Below are positions 35,501-43,300 of a stretch of DNA of 64,000 bases, one piece after another. The notes under the pieces were generated by a model. That model searched no databases, was not told where the DNA came from, and saw only the letters and a program-made list of their open reading frames with translations. Origin of the DNA: a virus; IMG/VR virus record IMGVR_UViG_3300032116_000032, positions 1-64,000 of that record; one strand, written 5' to 3'. The translations under genes and the position numbers were made by a program. Position 1 is the first letter of the stretch; each line of letters opens with the position of its first letter.

Positions 35501-35923
35501 GAAGATAGAGACATCCTTTACGTAGGTAGACTTAACCCAATCGCAACCTTCTCTGATGTCGGTACCGTAATTTGGGGTAACAAAACTCTACAAGTAAGAG
35601 AATCGGCTCTTGACAGAATCAACGTTAGAAGATTGTTGTTACAAGCTCGTAAATTGATTTCAGCAGTTTCTGTAAGACTATTGTTTGAACAAAACGACTC
35701 ACAAGTAAGACAAGACTTCTTAAATGCTGTTAACCCAATCTTAGATGCAATCAGAAGAGATCGTGGTTTATATGACTTCCGAGTTACAGTTTCTTCAGAT
35801 CCTGAGGATTTAGATAGAAACCAAATGACAGGTAAGATTTATATCAAACCAACAAGATCACTTGAATTTATCGACATTACATTCTATATCACTCCAACAG
35901 GAGCATCGTTTGAGAATATATAA
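32573..35923 (+). CDS. 18: Contractile tail sheath protein (T4 gp18-like) with an exposed Pro/Thr insertion
   Basis: A 1116-residue sheath, against 659 in T4. The N-terminus FVSPGVYTSEVDLSFVAQSV is the standard sheath start (P-G-V-Y-x-x-E). The C-terminal third (TAEVTRNLALTDNIAFPWFA, then AARKLISA-like segment LLLQARKLISAVSVRLLFEQ and TGKIYIKPTRSLEFIDITFY) is the conserved core and assembly arm. The extra length is in the middle: a large insertion that includes a linker of PTPTP and SPTPTP units with a Cys pair (about residues 290-330). The core folds would remain continuous around it, so the insertion should lie on the outside of the tail. A TATTTATA box precedes it and an intrinsic terminator follows. 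The late codons are well adapted, consistent with high expression. Confidence 0.9.
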   Translation: MATNSKVFVSPGVYTSEVDLSFVAQSVGVTTLGIVGETLIGPAFEPIFITNFDEFQTVFGGTSPEKFVNTQIPKYEAAYIAKAYLQQSNQLFVTRILGLSGYDAGPSWSITTVANVDPSTIGVWCLSSVTNSATCVTTCVVPKELTFTVPFTACTNSTTTIGFQGSFPSIIQDIITEQYEEFNGDTSTLETQINNLIFDVITSNNPYLAEDEQIAYFGSIATDDYNTLNGAGWTAGTNVFNVPSVSFDATDLTSPLNDSWYYALFTNTGNTNYSGYSFSTLVSGLTAYYPNPTPTPQASSSPTPTPSAANPCITPSPFVSPTPTPTPVNIDCYSGTIVGKIYYYTGTSYVDYDNVVVATLRSRGIATYTNSTNPAYSVTATTDASLDMTGKYAGVLKNPYLTFAVNCTDKFGQNFTFETSLTQNDPEYISKVFGIANFQKPRIEVPLFNEEVFQSWLNYSWKKGYVRGLNPNFIELDSAQSGDPNSIGWYLDRYQTPNSPWVVSELRGNKVYDLFRFYTISDGDAANTLIKVSLINQTYNNLTFDVLIRDYFDTDANPVVLEKFTNCTMDPGQNNFIANKIGTLDGEYALNSKYVMVEMNEDAPIDALPCGFNGFNFRNYAGAQSPFPIIKGKYDFPGEVIYNPPFGLSSGNDDALVSPGDNVRRTYLGISNNLGWDAAYFEYVGKRNPNNTCDIDGLPFNYRSAGFHMDVNASGLTIGPEFSTSGDPRFICGNSPFITEPELPTNAYYRLFARKFTFLVQGGFDGWDIYREWRTNEDRFQIGRTGFLFGACPSTRYPQATGWGAFKEISLGDGTQNWANTDYYAYLLGQQTFANPEAVNINVFVTPGIDYVNNSNLVEDAVNMIEFNRADSLYICTTPDVDMYVATTTGIDVFIYPTEAVDNLENTGIDSNYTATYYPWVLTRDSVNNTQIYIPPTAEVTRNLALTDNIAFPWFAAAGYTRGIVNCIKARKKLTQEDRDILYVGRLNPIATFSDVGTVIWGNKTLQVRESALDRINVRRLLLQARKLISAVSVRLLFEQNDSQVRQDFLNAVNPILDAIRRDRGLYDFRVTVSSDPEDLDRNQMTGKIYIKPTRSLEFIDITFYITPTGASFENI

Positions 35924-35942
35924 GTTGGTTTATTATTCATAC

Positions 35943-35969
35943 AAAGGGGGACGAAAGTTCCCCTTTTTT
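35943..35969 (+). terminator. Intrinsic terminator after the tail sheath gene
   Basis: A ten-base stem (AAAGGGGGAC with GTTCCCCTTT, one G-T pair) closed by a GAAA tetraloop and followed by a T-run, 20 bases after the sheath stop codon. Confidence 0.9.
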
Positions 35970-35979
35970 ATTTAAGAGA

Positions 35980-35987
35980 TATTTATT
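35980..35987 (+). promoter_or_regulatory. TATTTATT box before the HAD gene
   Basis: TATTTATT ending three bases before the ATG at 35991, directly after the sheath terminator. The spacing suggests a leaderless message if the motif is a -10 box. Confidence 0.5.
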
Positions 35988-35990
35988 AAT

Positions 35991-36821
35991 ATGAATTACA
36001 AAAAATTTGTTAAAGAAATTTTATCTGAAATCATTCACGATCAGATGAAACCCACAATGAAGTATTATGCTTTTGACTGGGATGATAACCTTATGTATAT
36101 GCCAACAAAAATTTATCTTGTAGATGATAAAGGTAAAACTGTTGGTATGTCTACGGAAGATTTTGCGGAGTATAGAACTGATATTGGTAAAGAACCGTTC
36201 AAATATGAGGGTCACACTATTGTAGATTTTGATAAGGATGCCTTCAGAGACTTTAAAGTACCAGGTGACAAGGCTTTCATTAGTGATGCTATGAAAGCAG
36301 AAACAGGTCCTGCATGGAGTGACTTTGTTGAGGCGGTTAATAATGGGTCTATTTTTGCAATCATCACAGCAAGAGGACACACCCCTTCGGTTCTTAAAAA
36401 TGCGATTTATAATCTAATTAAGAAAAACAAACACGGATTAAGTGAAAAAGAACTTGTTAAAAATCTTAAAAAATATAGAGATTTGGCAGATGAAGAAGAA
36501 TTGTCGGATGATGAATTGGTAAGAGTATATTTAGATATGAACAAATATCATCCTGTAAGTTTCGGTGAAGGTTCTGCTGCGAATCCTGAAGAACTTAAAG
36601 TAAAAGCAATGAGTGAGTTTATGAGATACGTTCAAGAACTTTCAAGGAAACTACAAGAAAAAGCTTTTATGAAAAATAAAATAAGTAATTATTTTGTACC
36701 TTATATTGGGTTTTCAGATGATGATTTAAGAAACGTTCAAGCAATGAAGAAACATTTTGATGATGAATCTGGATTAGATATTTATCATACAGGAGGAGGT
36801 AAAAAAACTAAATTTGAATAA
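35991..36821 (+). CDS. HAD-superfamily phosphatase-like protein
   Basis: A 276-residue protein. Motif I is YAFDWDDNLMYMP (about 26-38), with the D-x-D of HAD nucleophile and acid; the second position is Trp. FAIITARGHTP (about 123-133) supplies the motif II Thr. YIGFSDDDLRN (about 240-250) supplies the motif IV acidic pair. A helical cap of about 100 residues with many Lys and Glu sits between motifs II and IV. The start MNYKKFVKEILSEIIHDQM looks like an appended helix. Its place between sheath and tube genes and its box suggest late expression. The substrate is unknown; nucleotide or polynucleotide phosphatase activity is possible. Confidence 0.75.
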   Translation: MNYKKFVKEILSEIIHDQMKPTMKYYAFDWDDNLMYMPTKIYLVDDKGKTVGMSTEDFAEYRTDIGKEPFKYEGHTIVDFDKDAFRDFKVPGDKAFISDAMKAETGPAWSDFVEAVNNGSIFAIITARGHTPSVLKNAIYNLIKKNKHGLSEKELVKNLKKYRDLADEEELSDDELVRVYLDMNKYHPVSFGEGSAANPEELKVKAMSEFMRYVQELSRKLQEKAFMKNKISNYFVPYIGFSDDDLRNVQAMKKHFDDESGLDIYHTGGGKKTKFE

Positions 36822-36889
36822 TAACTGGGACTAGTTAAGATATAATTTGAAAAATAATTGAAGTAAATAGAAAAATTTTTATTTCATAG

Positions 36890-36897
36890 TATTTATA
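36890..36897 (+). promoter_or_regulatory. TATTTATA box for the tail tube gene
   Basis: Exact TATTTATA, 32 bases before the ATG at 36930, with a long A-rich leader, the same spacing as for the sheath gene (31). Confidence 0.65.
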
Positions 36898-36929
36898 ATA
36901 AAAATAAAACAAAATTTAAACAATAAGAT

Positions 36930-37418
36930 ATGGCTGATTTATTAATGAAAATGCCGATCCCTTACGAACCGAAAAGGGAGAACCGATGGATCTTAAGATT
37001 CCCTTCATCACTTGGAATTAACGAGTGGTATGTGGAAAGTGCGTCAAGACCAAAACTTACGATCAACTCAAAAGAGATCGAATTTTTAAATACTTCAACG
37101 TTTGTTGCTGGTAGATTTAAATGGGATGCAATTTCAGTTAAATTCCGTGACCCTATTGGACCTTCAGCATCACAAGCTATTATGGAGTGGATTCGTTTAT
37201 GTGCTGAGTCGGTAACGGGACGTATGGGTTATGCAGCAGGTTACAAAAAAAATGTTGACCTTGAAATGTTGGATCCAACAGGGGTAGTTGTTGAAAAATG
37301 GATATTAGAAGGAGCATTTCTTTTAGGGTATGATGGAGGTTCTTTAGCTTACAACTCTGATAATATCGCAGGTATCACATGTCAAATGCAAATGGATAGA
37401 TGTATCTTAGTATACTAA
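36930..37418 (+). CDS. 19: Tail tube protein (T4 gp19-like)
   Basis: A 162-residue protein, the same size as T4 gp19 (163). The motifs are PYEPKRENRWILRFPSSLGI near the start, FKWDAISVKFRDPIGPSASQ, a helix ending AIMEWIRLCAE, and VDLEMLDPTGVVVEKWILEG. These are standard for gp19-like tube subunits of contractile tails. It polymerises as hexamers inside the sheath. It has a TATTTATA box upstream and its own strong terminator downstream, giving a short single-gene unit suited to very high expression. Confidence 0.92.
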   Translation: MADLLMKMPIPYEPKRENRWILRFPSSLGINEWYVESASRPKLTINSKEIEFLNTSTFVAGRFKWDAISVKFRDPIGPSASQAIMEWIRLCAESVTGRMGYAAGYKKNVDLEMLDPTGVVVEKWILEGAFLLGYDGGSLAYNSDNIAGITCQMQMDRCILVY

Positions 37419-37440
37419 TCTAAATAATACTAAAACATAT

Positions 37441-37473
37441 AACCGTAGACTTTACAGTTTACGGTTTTTTTTT
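37441..37473 (+). terminator. Intrinsic terminator after the tail tube gene
   Basis: A ten-base stem (AACCGTAGAC with GTTTACGGTT, one G-T pair) with the loop TTTACA, followed by a run of nine T overlapping the stem end. Confidence 0.92.
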
Positions 37474-37500
37474 ATCATTTAAGTTGAAATTATATATAAT

Positions 37501-38271
37501 ATGGAACAAAATGAATATACAGTAGGTCACGGTAATTTGAATTTACCTCATGACGTTATAACTCTACCAACACAGGGGATTTTTTATAAATCAAAAAAGA
37601 AATCAGTTAAAGTGGGTTATTTGACTGCGGTTGATGAAAACATACTTTCAGATTACGATGGAACAAGAAATGTTACTGAGTCAATTATTCTACCATTGTT
37701 AAGGAACAAAGTATATGAAAGAGAAATCAGACCTGAAGAACTTTTAGATGGAGATGTTGAAGCAATCTTGTTGTTCTTAAGAAACACAGCTTTTGGACCT
37801 GAATACAAAGTGACAGTCACAGATCCCGTAACCGAACAAAAATTTACTTCAACAATTAAGTTAGATGAACTTAATTTCAAAAAGACAGAGGTAGAACCTG
37901 ATGAAAACGGACTTTTCAATGTGACATTACCTATGTCAAAAAACAAAGTAACTTTAAAATTATTATCAATATATGATACGTTAGAAATTAACGCAATTTT
38001 AAAATCGTATCCTTCTGACAGAACTGCACCGACAATCACAACTAAGTTGAACAAGCACATTGTAAGTTTAAATGGTGATACGGACAGAATTAAAATTTCA
38101 ACATTTGTTGAAAGTATGCCAATTGCTGATTCTAAATTTATTAGAAGATTTCTAGTTGATAACGAACCAAGATTAGATTTAAGAAAAGAAGTAATAGCCC
38201 CGTCAGGAGAAAGAGTAATGGTCAACATTGCTTTTGGGGTGGAGTTTTTTCGGCCTTTCTTCGCAATATAA
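37501..38271 (+). CDS. Baseplate hub assembly protein, T4 gp26-like
   Basis: A 256-residue protein. DVITLPTQGIFYKSKKKSVK (L-P-T-x-G-x-F-Y), YLTAVDENILSD, LLDGDVEAILLFLRNTAFGP and the closing VNIAFGVEFFRPFFAI follow the T4 baseplate protein gp26 family (PF12322). In T4 it takes part in hub assembly; in other phages this position holds tail assembly chaperones. It is followed directly by an open frame in the +1 phase and then by the tape measure gene. No TATTTATA box precedes it; the leader is TATATAAT-like. It is cytoplasmic, without membrane segments. Confidence 0.75.
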   Translation: MEQNEYTVGHGNLNLPHDVITLPTQGIFYKSKKKSVKVGYLTAVDENILSDYDGTRNVTESIILPLLRNKVYEREIRPEELLDGDVEAILLFLRNTAFGPEYKVTVTDPVTEQKFTSTIKLDELNFKKTEVEPDENGLFNVTLPMSKNKVTLKLLSIYDTLEINAILKSYPSDRTAPTITTKLNKHIVSLNGDTDRIKISTFVESMPIADSKFIRRFLVDNEPRLDLRKEVIAPSGERVMVNIAFGVEFFRPFFAI

Positions 38272-38404
38272 GATAACCATATTAGATGAGTTTTATTATT
38301 TCTCTAAAATTTTTAGAACACAATATTCTGAGTTTATGTCTATGCCTACATACATAAGAAAATATTTAATTAACAAATATGTTGAAGAAATTGAAAATAA
38401 ATAA
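38219..38404 (+). CDS. Short +1-phase frame after the gp26-like gene: frameshift extension or small separate gene
   Basis: The frame is open from 38219 to the TAA at 38402-38404, overlapping the last 53 bases of the gp26-like gene in the +1 phase. After the overlap it encodes ITILDEFYYFSKIFRTQYSE and then FMSMPTYIRKYLINKYVEEI, 45 or so residues. This looks like genuine helical protein and resembles the short chaperone tails after gp26-like proteins (M-P-x-Y-x-R-K-Y-x-I). The first in-frame ATG (38336) would lose half of it, and upstream starts are only TTG (38228, 38234). So either +1 frameshifting joins it to the gp26-like protein, a TTG start is used, or a base is missing in the assembly. 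The G/GT proteins of lambda-like phages have a similar arrangement. Confidence 0.5.
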   Translation, partial: WSTLLLGWSFFGLSSQYKITILDEFYYFSKIFRTQYSEFMSMPTYIRKYLINKYVEEIENK

Positions 38405-38409
38405 AATGA

Positions 38410-38417
38410 TATTTATG
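38410..38417 (+). promoter_or_regulatory. TATTTATG box before the tape measure gene
   Basis: TATTTATG, 18 bases before the ATG at 38436 and six bases after the stop of the +1-phase frame. Confidence 0.5.
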
Positions 38418-38435
38418 AGTAAATAGGTAATTAGA

Positions 38436-40280
38436 ATGAGTGATGAAAAGACATATAGTAAAGAAGAAATTGATAAGTTAGTCAAGGAAGCCTACAAAAA
38501 AGGTAGGAAAGAATCTGGTGATGATGATGGAGACGAAAAACCCGATCTACTTAATTTTGAAAAAGATTATGTAAAAAGTTGGCAAATTGGTCTAAAGGAT
38601 ATTAAAGATATTACTCAAGAAACAATGAAAGCAGTTGCCGATTCTTTTGTTGATCAAAGTTTAGGTGAAAATACTTTTATTAAATTATTAGATCAACAAG
38701 CTACTGAACTTTCTGCACAATTTGGTGTTGGAAAGGGTAGGATGGAGGAATTCCGTCAATCTATCGCAGATGTGTCTCCTGCTCTTATAAGAATGGGTAT
38801 AGACCAAGAAACTGCAATCAAGAACATAGGTAAAATGGGTGAGGCATTGGGATCCGCGGCAAGTTTAGGAAGTGAGGCTATAATTGAACTATCCGCCGCT
38901 TCTAAAGCAACTGGACAAGATGTTGGTGTTTTAACTGGAAAATTCAGAGAAGTCGGTATATCGGTTTATGATGTCGGTGAAAAAATGTTAGAAGTTGCAA
39001 ATTCTGCAAGAGCTGCTGGTGTTTCAGTCGGTGCGGTATCTTCAGCTGTTGCCACAAACATAGGAAAATTAAACGTATATAATTTTGAAGGTGGTATTAA
39101 CGGTCTAACAAAAATGTCTATACAGGCATCTAGACTTGGTGTTGATATGGGTAAAGTATTCAAAATTGCCGATGATTTATTCTCACCTGAAAAAGCGATT
39201 GAGTTATCAGCATCATTACAAAGATTAGGTGTTACATCAAGTGGGTTGTTAGATCCATTAAGAGCGATGGACATGGCTCAAAACGATCCTGAAGCCTTAC
39301 AAAAAGAAATAGTCAATATGTCAAAAGAATTTACCAAGTTCAATGAACAAACAGGTAAATTTGAAATTATGCCAGGGTCAAAACGAAGATTAAGAGAGGT
39401 TGCCGAAGCTATGGGTATGACTGCTGAAGAGTTAGCAGGTATGTCAATAAAAGCTTCTGAGTTCGACAAAAAAATGTCACAAATCAAATTACCAAGTTTT
39501 GCTGAGGGTAATGAAGAAACTAAAGAACTCATTGCTAGTATGGCACAGATGAAGGATGGTGTTGCCACGGTTAATGTAAAAGATGAAAAAACAGGTGAAG
39601 TATTATTAAAACAAGTTGATCAATTAACACCCGAGGATATTGAAAAACTAAAAGAGTCTCAAACAACTCAGGCTCAAACCGTTGAAGAGTTAGCTTATGA
39701 TCAATTAACAGAGTTACAACAGATTAATTATAGTATATCGGGAACAAAGGCTGCAGTTGGGTTTGGGAAAGCTACTTCAGAACCAATCGAAAAACTCTTC
39801 ACAACTATGATGGGTATCAATAAAGATGTTGCCGTGGGCATGAATAGAGGTGTAACGACAAAATCTATTAGAGAACCATTAACACAACTAACCCAACCAA
39901 TTGAAGATGCAATAACCTCATTATTGAAAGAAGATAAAGAAGGTGCGAATTTAGCATTAACTAATTTTTTAACAAACGCCGCTAAAATAGAAGAAGAATC
40001 AAAAGTTAAAATTCAAGCTTCATTTGATGCAACTTTAAAAAGTATTCAGGATACATTTAATAAAGCGTATAATCCACAAAAACCTGCAGAGGGACAAGTA
40101 ATAACCGTTAATTGGAATATTTCAGGTGATCCTAATATTACTAAAAACGTTGATCAAGAAACCGTCAATAAAATGATGATCAAAGGATCGGACACTCCTG
40201 AGGTTAAAGTCAATTTAAATAGTAATTTAAATTCTAAAAACGCACCATCAGCTATGACAGGAGGAAAAAATCAACCTTAA
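38436..40280 (+). CDS. Tape measure/hub protein (T4 gp29-like)
   Basis: A 614-residue, mostly helical protein, close in size to T4 gp29 (590). An acidic-basic N-terminus (KEEIDKLVKEAYKKGRKESG) leads to long amphipathic helices. These include AVADSFVDQSLGENTFIKLL, repeated Ala/Gly-rich segments (EALGSAASLGSEAIIELSAA) and AGVSVGAVSSAVATNIGKLN, typical of tape measure proteins. A beta segment (GQVITVNWNISGDPNITKNV) lies near the C-terminus. No lytic domain is seen. It follows the gp26-like gene as tape measure genes follow their chaperones. The tape role is inferred from composition, length and position. Confidence 0.7.
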   Translation: MSDEKTYSKEEIDKLVKEAYKKGRKESGDDDGDEKPDLLNFEKDYVKSWQIGLKDIKDITQETMKAVADSFVDQSLGENTFIKLLDQQATELSAQFGVGKGRMEEFRQSIADVSPALIRMGIDQETAIKNIGKMGEALGSAASLGSEAIIELSAASKATGQDVGVLTGKFREVGISVYDVGEKMLEVANSARAAGVSVGAVSSAVATNIGKLNVYNFEGGINGLTKMSIQASRLGVDMGKVFKIADDLFSPEKAIELSASLQRLGVTSSGLLDPLRAMDMAQNDPEALQKEIVNMSKEFTKFNEQTGKFEIMPGSKRRLREVAEAMGMTAEELAGMSIKASEFDKKMSQIKLPSFAEGNEETKELIASMAQMKDGVATVNVKDEKTGEVLLKQVDQLTPEDIEKLKESQTTQAQTVEELAYDQLTELQQINYSISGTKAAVGFGKATSEPIEKLFTTMMGINKDVAVGMNRGVTTKSIREPLTQLTQPIEDAITSLLKEDKEGANLALTNFLTNAAKIEEESKVKIQASFDATLKSIQDTFNKAYNPQKPAEGQVITVNWNISGDPNITKNVDQETVNKMMIKGSDTPEVKVNLNSNLNSKNAPSAMTGGKNQP

Positions 40281-40309
40281 TATACTATTCAAAAAAATAG
40301 ACTATAATC

Positions 40310-40317
40310 TATTTATA
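40310..40317 (+). promoter_or_regulatory. TATTTATA box before the giant baseplate protein
   Basis: Exact TATTTATA, ten bases before the ATG at 40328, preceded by GACTATAATC. Confidence 0.6.
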
Positions 40318-40327
40318 AAATAAAAGT

Positions 40328-43300
40328 ATGGCTGAGAGTTTTTTATCTTTTGGTAACTCAGAATTGTTTAGAAAACAGTTATTAGTTAGAAATTTACAAC
40401 CCTATGGAGTACCAGGTGCTTATACATCACCTGGTAACCCTGTAAATTATGAAACAAATTTAACAGTTTCTAATGTGGTAGATTCGCCTAATAATTACGT
40501 TTCAACAAATATATTTGCTTCTGACCTTTATCCTTTAAATGAATATGGACCTGAAGGTGGTTTTGGAAACCCAATTGGTGTTAATCTTACACCGGTTTTA
40601 GAACCAAATCAAGGACCATACTACCCAATTAATGGAGAACAAAGTCAAGGATTGGTACTTGTAAATGAATTCTTTATAGAATCCGCATACGTAACTAACA
40701 GATGGGGACCATCAGGAGGATATAAAGATTTAGTCATTATAACAGATGTTCAACAATCAGGACTTATATACCAACCATATTGGTACCCTGGTTATTATAG
40801 TTATTCTAGTTACTCAACATACGGAATAGTTTTTTCGGACGATCCGTTGGGGTCAAATGGACCTTTATCTGCCGATAGTTATTTGGCAAAAATTGGTGCA
40901 GAACAATTAAAGTTTGCCTTCAATGAAAGAATTGCACAAGAATTAGAACAGGCAACAATTGGTGCTATTAACTTAGATACAATATCTGATCCTTTCTCTG
41001 CGAGTTTATTAGCAACAGGACAACAACCATTCTTTATACGAAATTGGAAAATTACAGTTCCTGAAAATCCCGCTTTGGCTGCGGTATCTTTAGCTAATAG
41101 ATTAACAGGTACTTATTTCCCTGTTTCATTTATCCCTGGTGATTATTTTGATGATGATAATCCTATTAATGGACCACAAAATGCTGCGGCCTTAGGTGTT
41201 GCGAATAATCTAACAGGTGGTTTGTTAGCACCGATATTGAATAAGTATAGAAGTCCATCTGAAGTATTTGTTGCAAATACAGGTAATGGTCAAAGATCTG
41301 CATTATTTTCGGCATTAGATTATAACCTTTATAGACCGGCCTATAATAGAGGTATAGTTGGTGGTCTGATTGCGGGTGCATCGGCAGCAGTAAATAGATT
41401 ATTTGACCAAGACAAAGCTCAATCTTCGGGATATTATGTTGGTAGTGAAAATGCTGAACCATCACAAATTGATGGACCCCCTAATCAATTACCTGTTAAT
41501 CAATTTGGAGTTCAACAACAAACTATAGTTTATGGACCACAAGAGTTAGGTATTTTATATGAAGGTAATGAAAACCAACTTAATTTCGGATTGAAAGGTA
41601 AATCTTATACTGATGGAGGTGGAACATCAGGTCAAATGGTTTGGACTTCACCAAAGTATAAAGGGGATGCTGGTTTCCATGCGACTGTGGGTGGTGGTGC
41701 AGGAAGTTTAGATGACGAGTTTAATCAGATTTCAGGTGATTATTTAAGATATCAATCAATAGATGTTCCTTTCAGACCTGGTTCTATTCTTTATGAGACA
41801 CAAAGATTAGTAGATTCGGCGGATCAAGTACAAGGACAAGCAAGGTTAAAACATGTTGGGACGGCAATCAATCAAGTCTCAAAAGTTTTTAATGATGGTT
41901 ATAAAGAATTAACGAAAGGTTCTAGAGTTTTATCTTATGTTAATCAAGCGGACGGAACTCAAGCAGGATTAGAATATTGTAGAGTGTTCCAAAAAGATAC
42001 TCCATATTACACATATGCTGACTTACAAAAAGTTGACGGTATAACAACTTCAGGTAGAAGATTCGACTATTCAATATTTGATAATACATACAACTTAAAC
42101 ATTGCACCTTTAAGAAATCCGGGCTCAACAAATATTGTTGACGGTAAAGTTAAAAAGTATATGTTCTCAATTGAAAACTTGGCTTGGAGAACTTCAGACA
42201 GACCGGGTTACACTTACGATGATTTACCTGTTTGTGAGAAAGGACCAAATGGAGGAAGAATTATGTGGTTCCCACCATATAATGTTAAGTTTAGTGATGA
42301 CACCAAACCCGATTTTAATGCAACAAGCTTCATAGGCAGACCCGAACCAATTTACACTTATAAGAATACATCCAGAAGTGGACAGATCAGTTGGACCATC
42401 ATTGTGGATAATCCATCCATGATGAACACTATTATTGAAAAACAAATGAAAGGTGCATCAAAAGACAGAATTCAAAGTATAATTGATTCATTCTATGCTG
42501 GTTGTACTAAATATGATATATATGAATTAGGTATTAAATTTAATACTATACCAACAAAAGATTTATACACTTATCAACAAATTTTAAACAACCCAAGACT
42601 AACCACTGAAGAACAAGTAGAAGTTTTACAAAGTATACCTACAAATCAAGAAACTACAAATGCTAATGATGCTTCAGGTGCCGATGGTACTGAAGGAACT
42701 ACAGGTACTGGTAATCAACAAGCCCAAAACATCCAATATGTGGATGCTGATTTAAGTAATTACGTTGGGTATGGTTTTTATTTTGAGAATGATGTTCCTG
42801 GAGGACCTAATGGGACAAAACCTGGAGAAAACAAAGAAGGTGGTACTTCTGCTTACAATTACGATTACTATTATAATCAATATATAGGTTTAGAACCAAC
42901 TTATTTGCAACAAGCACCTCAAACTGTTTATGTTGGTACGGACCAATTTACAAAAGAAGGTATCCCAAACTTCTTCTCAACAGTGGTTACAGGAAACTTT
43001 AACATAATTCAAACCGACTTGATTCAAAAACAATTGAATGAAATTTTAGTTGATAAAAAAGGTAAGGTTGAAATAGAACTCGTTGGGTCGGCATCTGCAC
43101 CACAAAAAGTTTCTTACAACAAAAAATTATCAGAAAGAAGAAATGATTCAGTTAAAAAATGGTTTTTAGCGCAAAAACTTAAAGATGGAAAAACTTTACA
43201 AGAATATCAATCTGCTGGATTTTTTAAGATGACATTAAACGCTAATGGAGAACAACTTGTGATCCCAAAAACCAAAGAAGAAGCCGCAGCCACAACAGGA

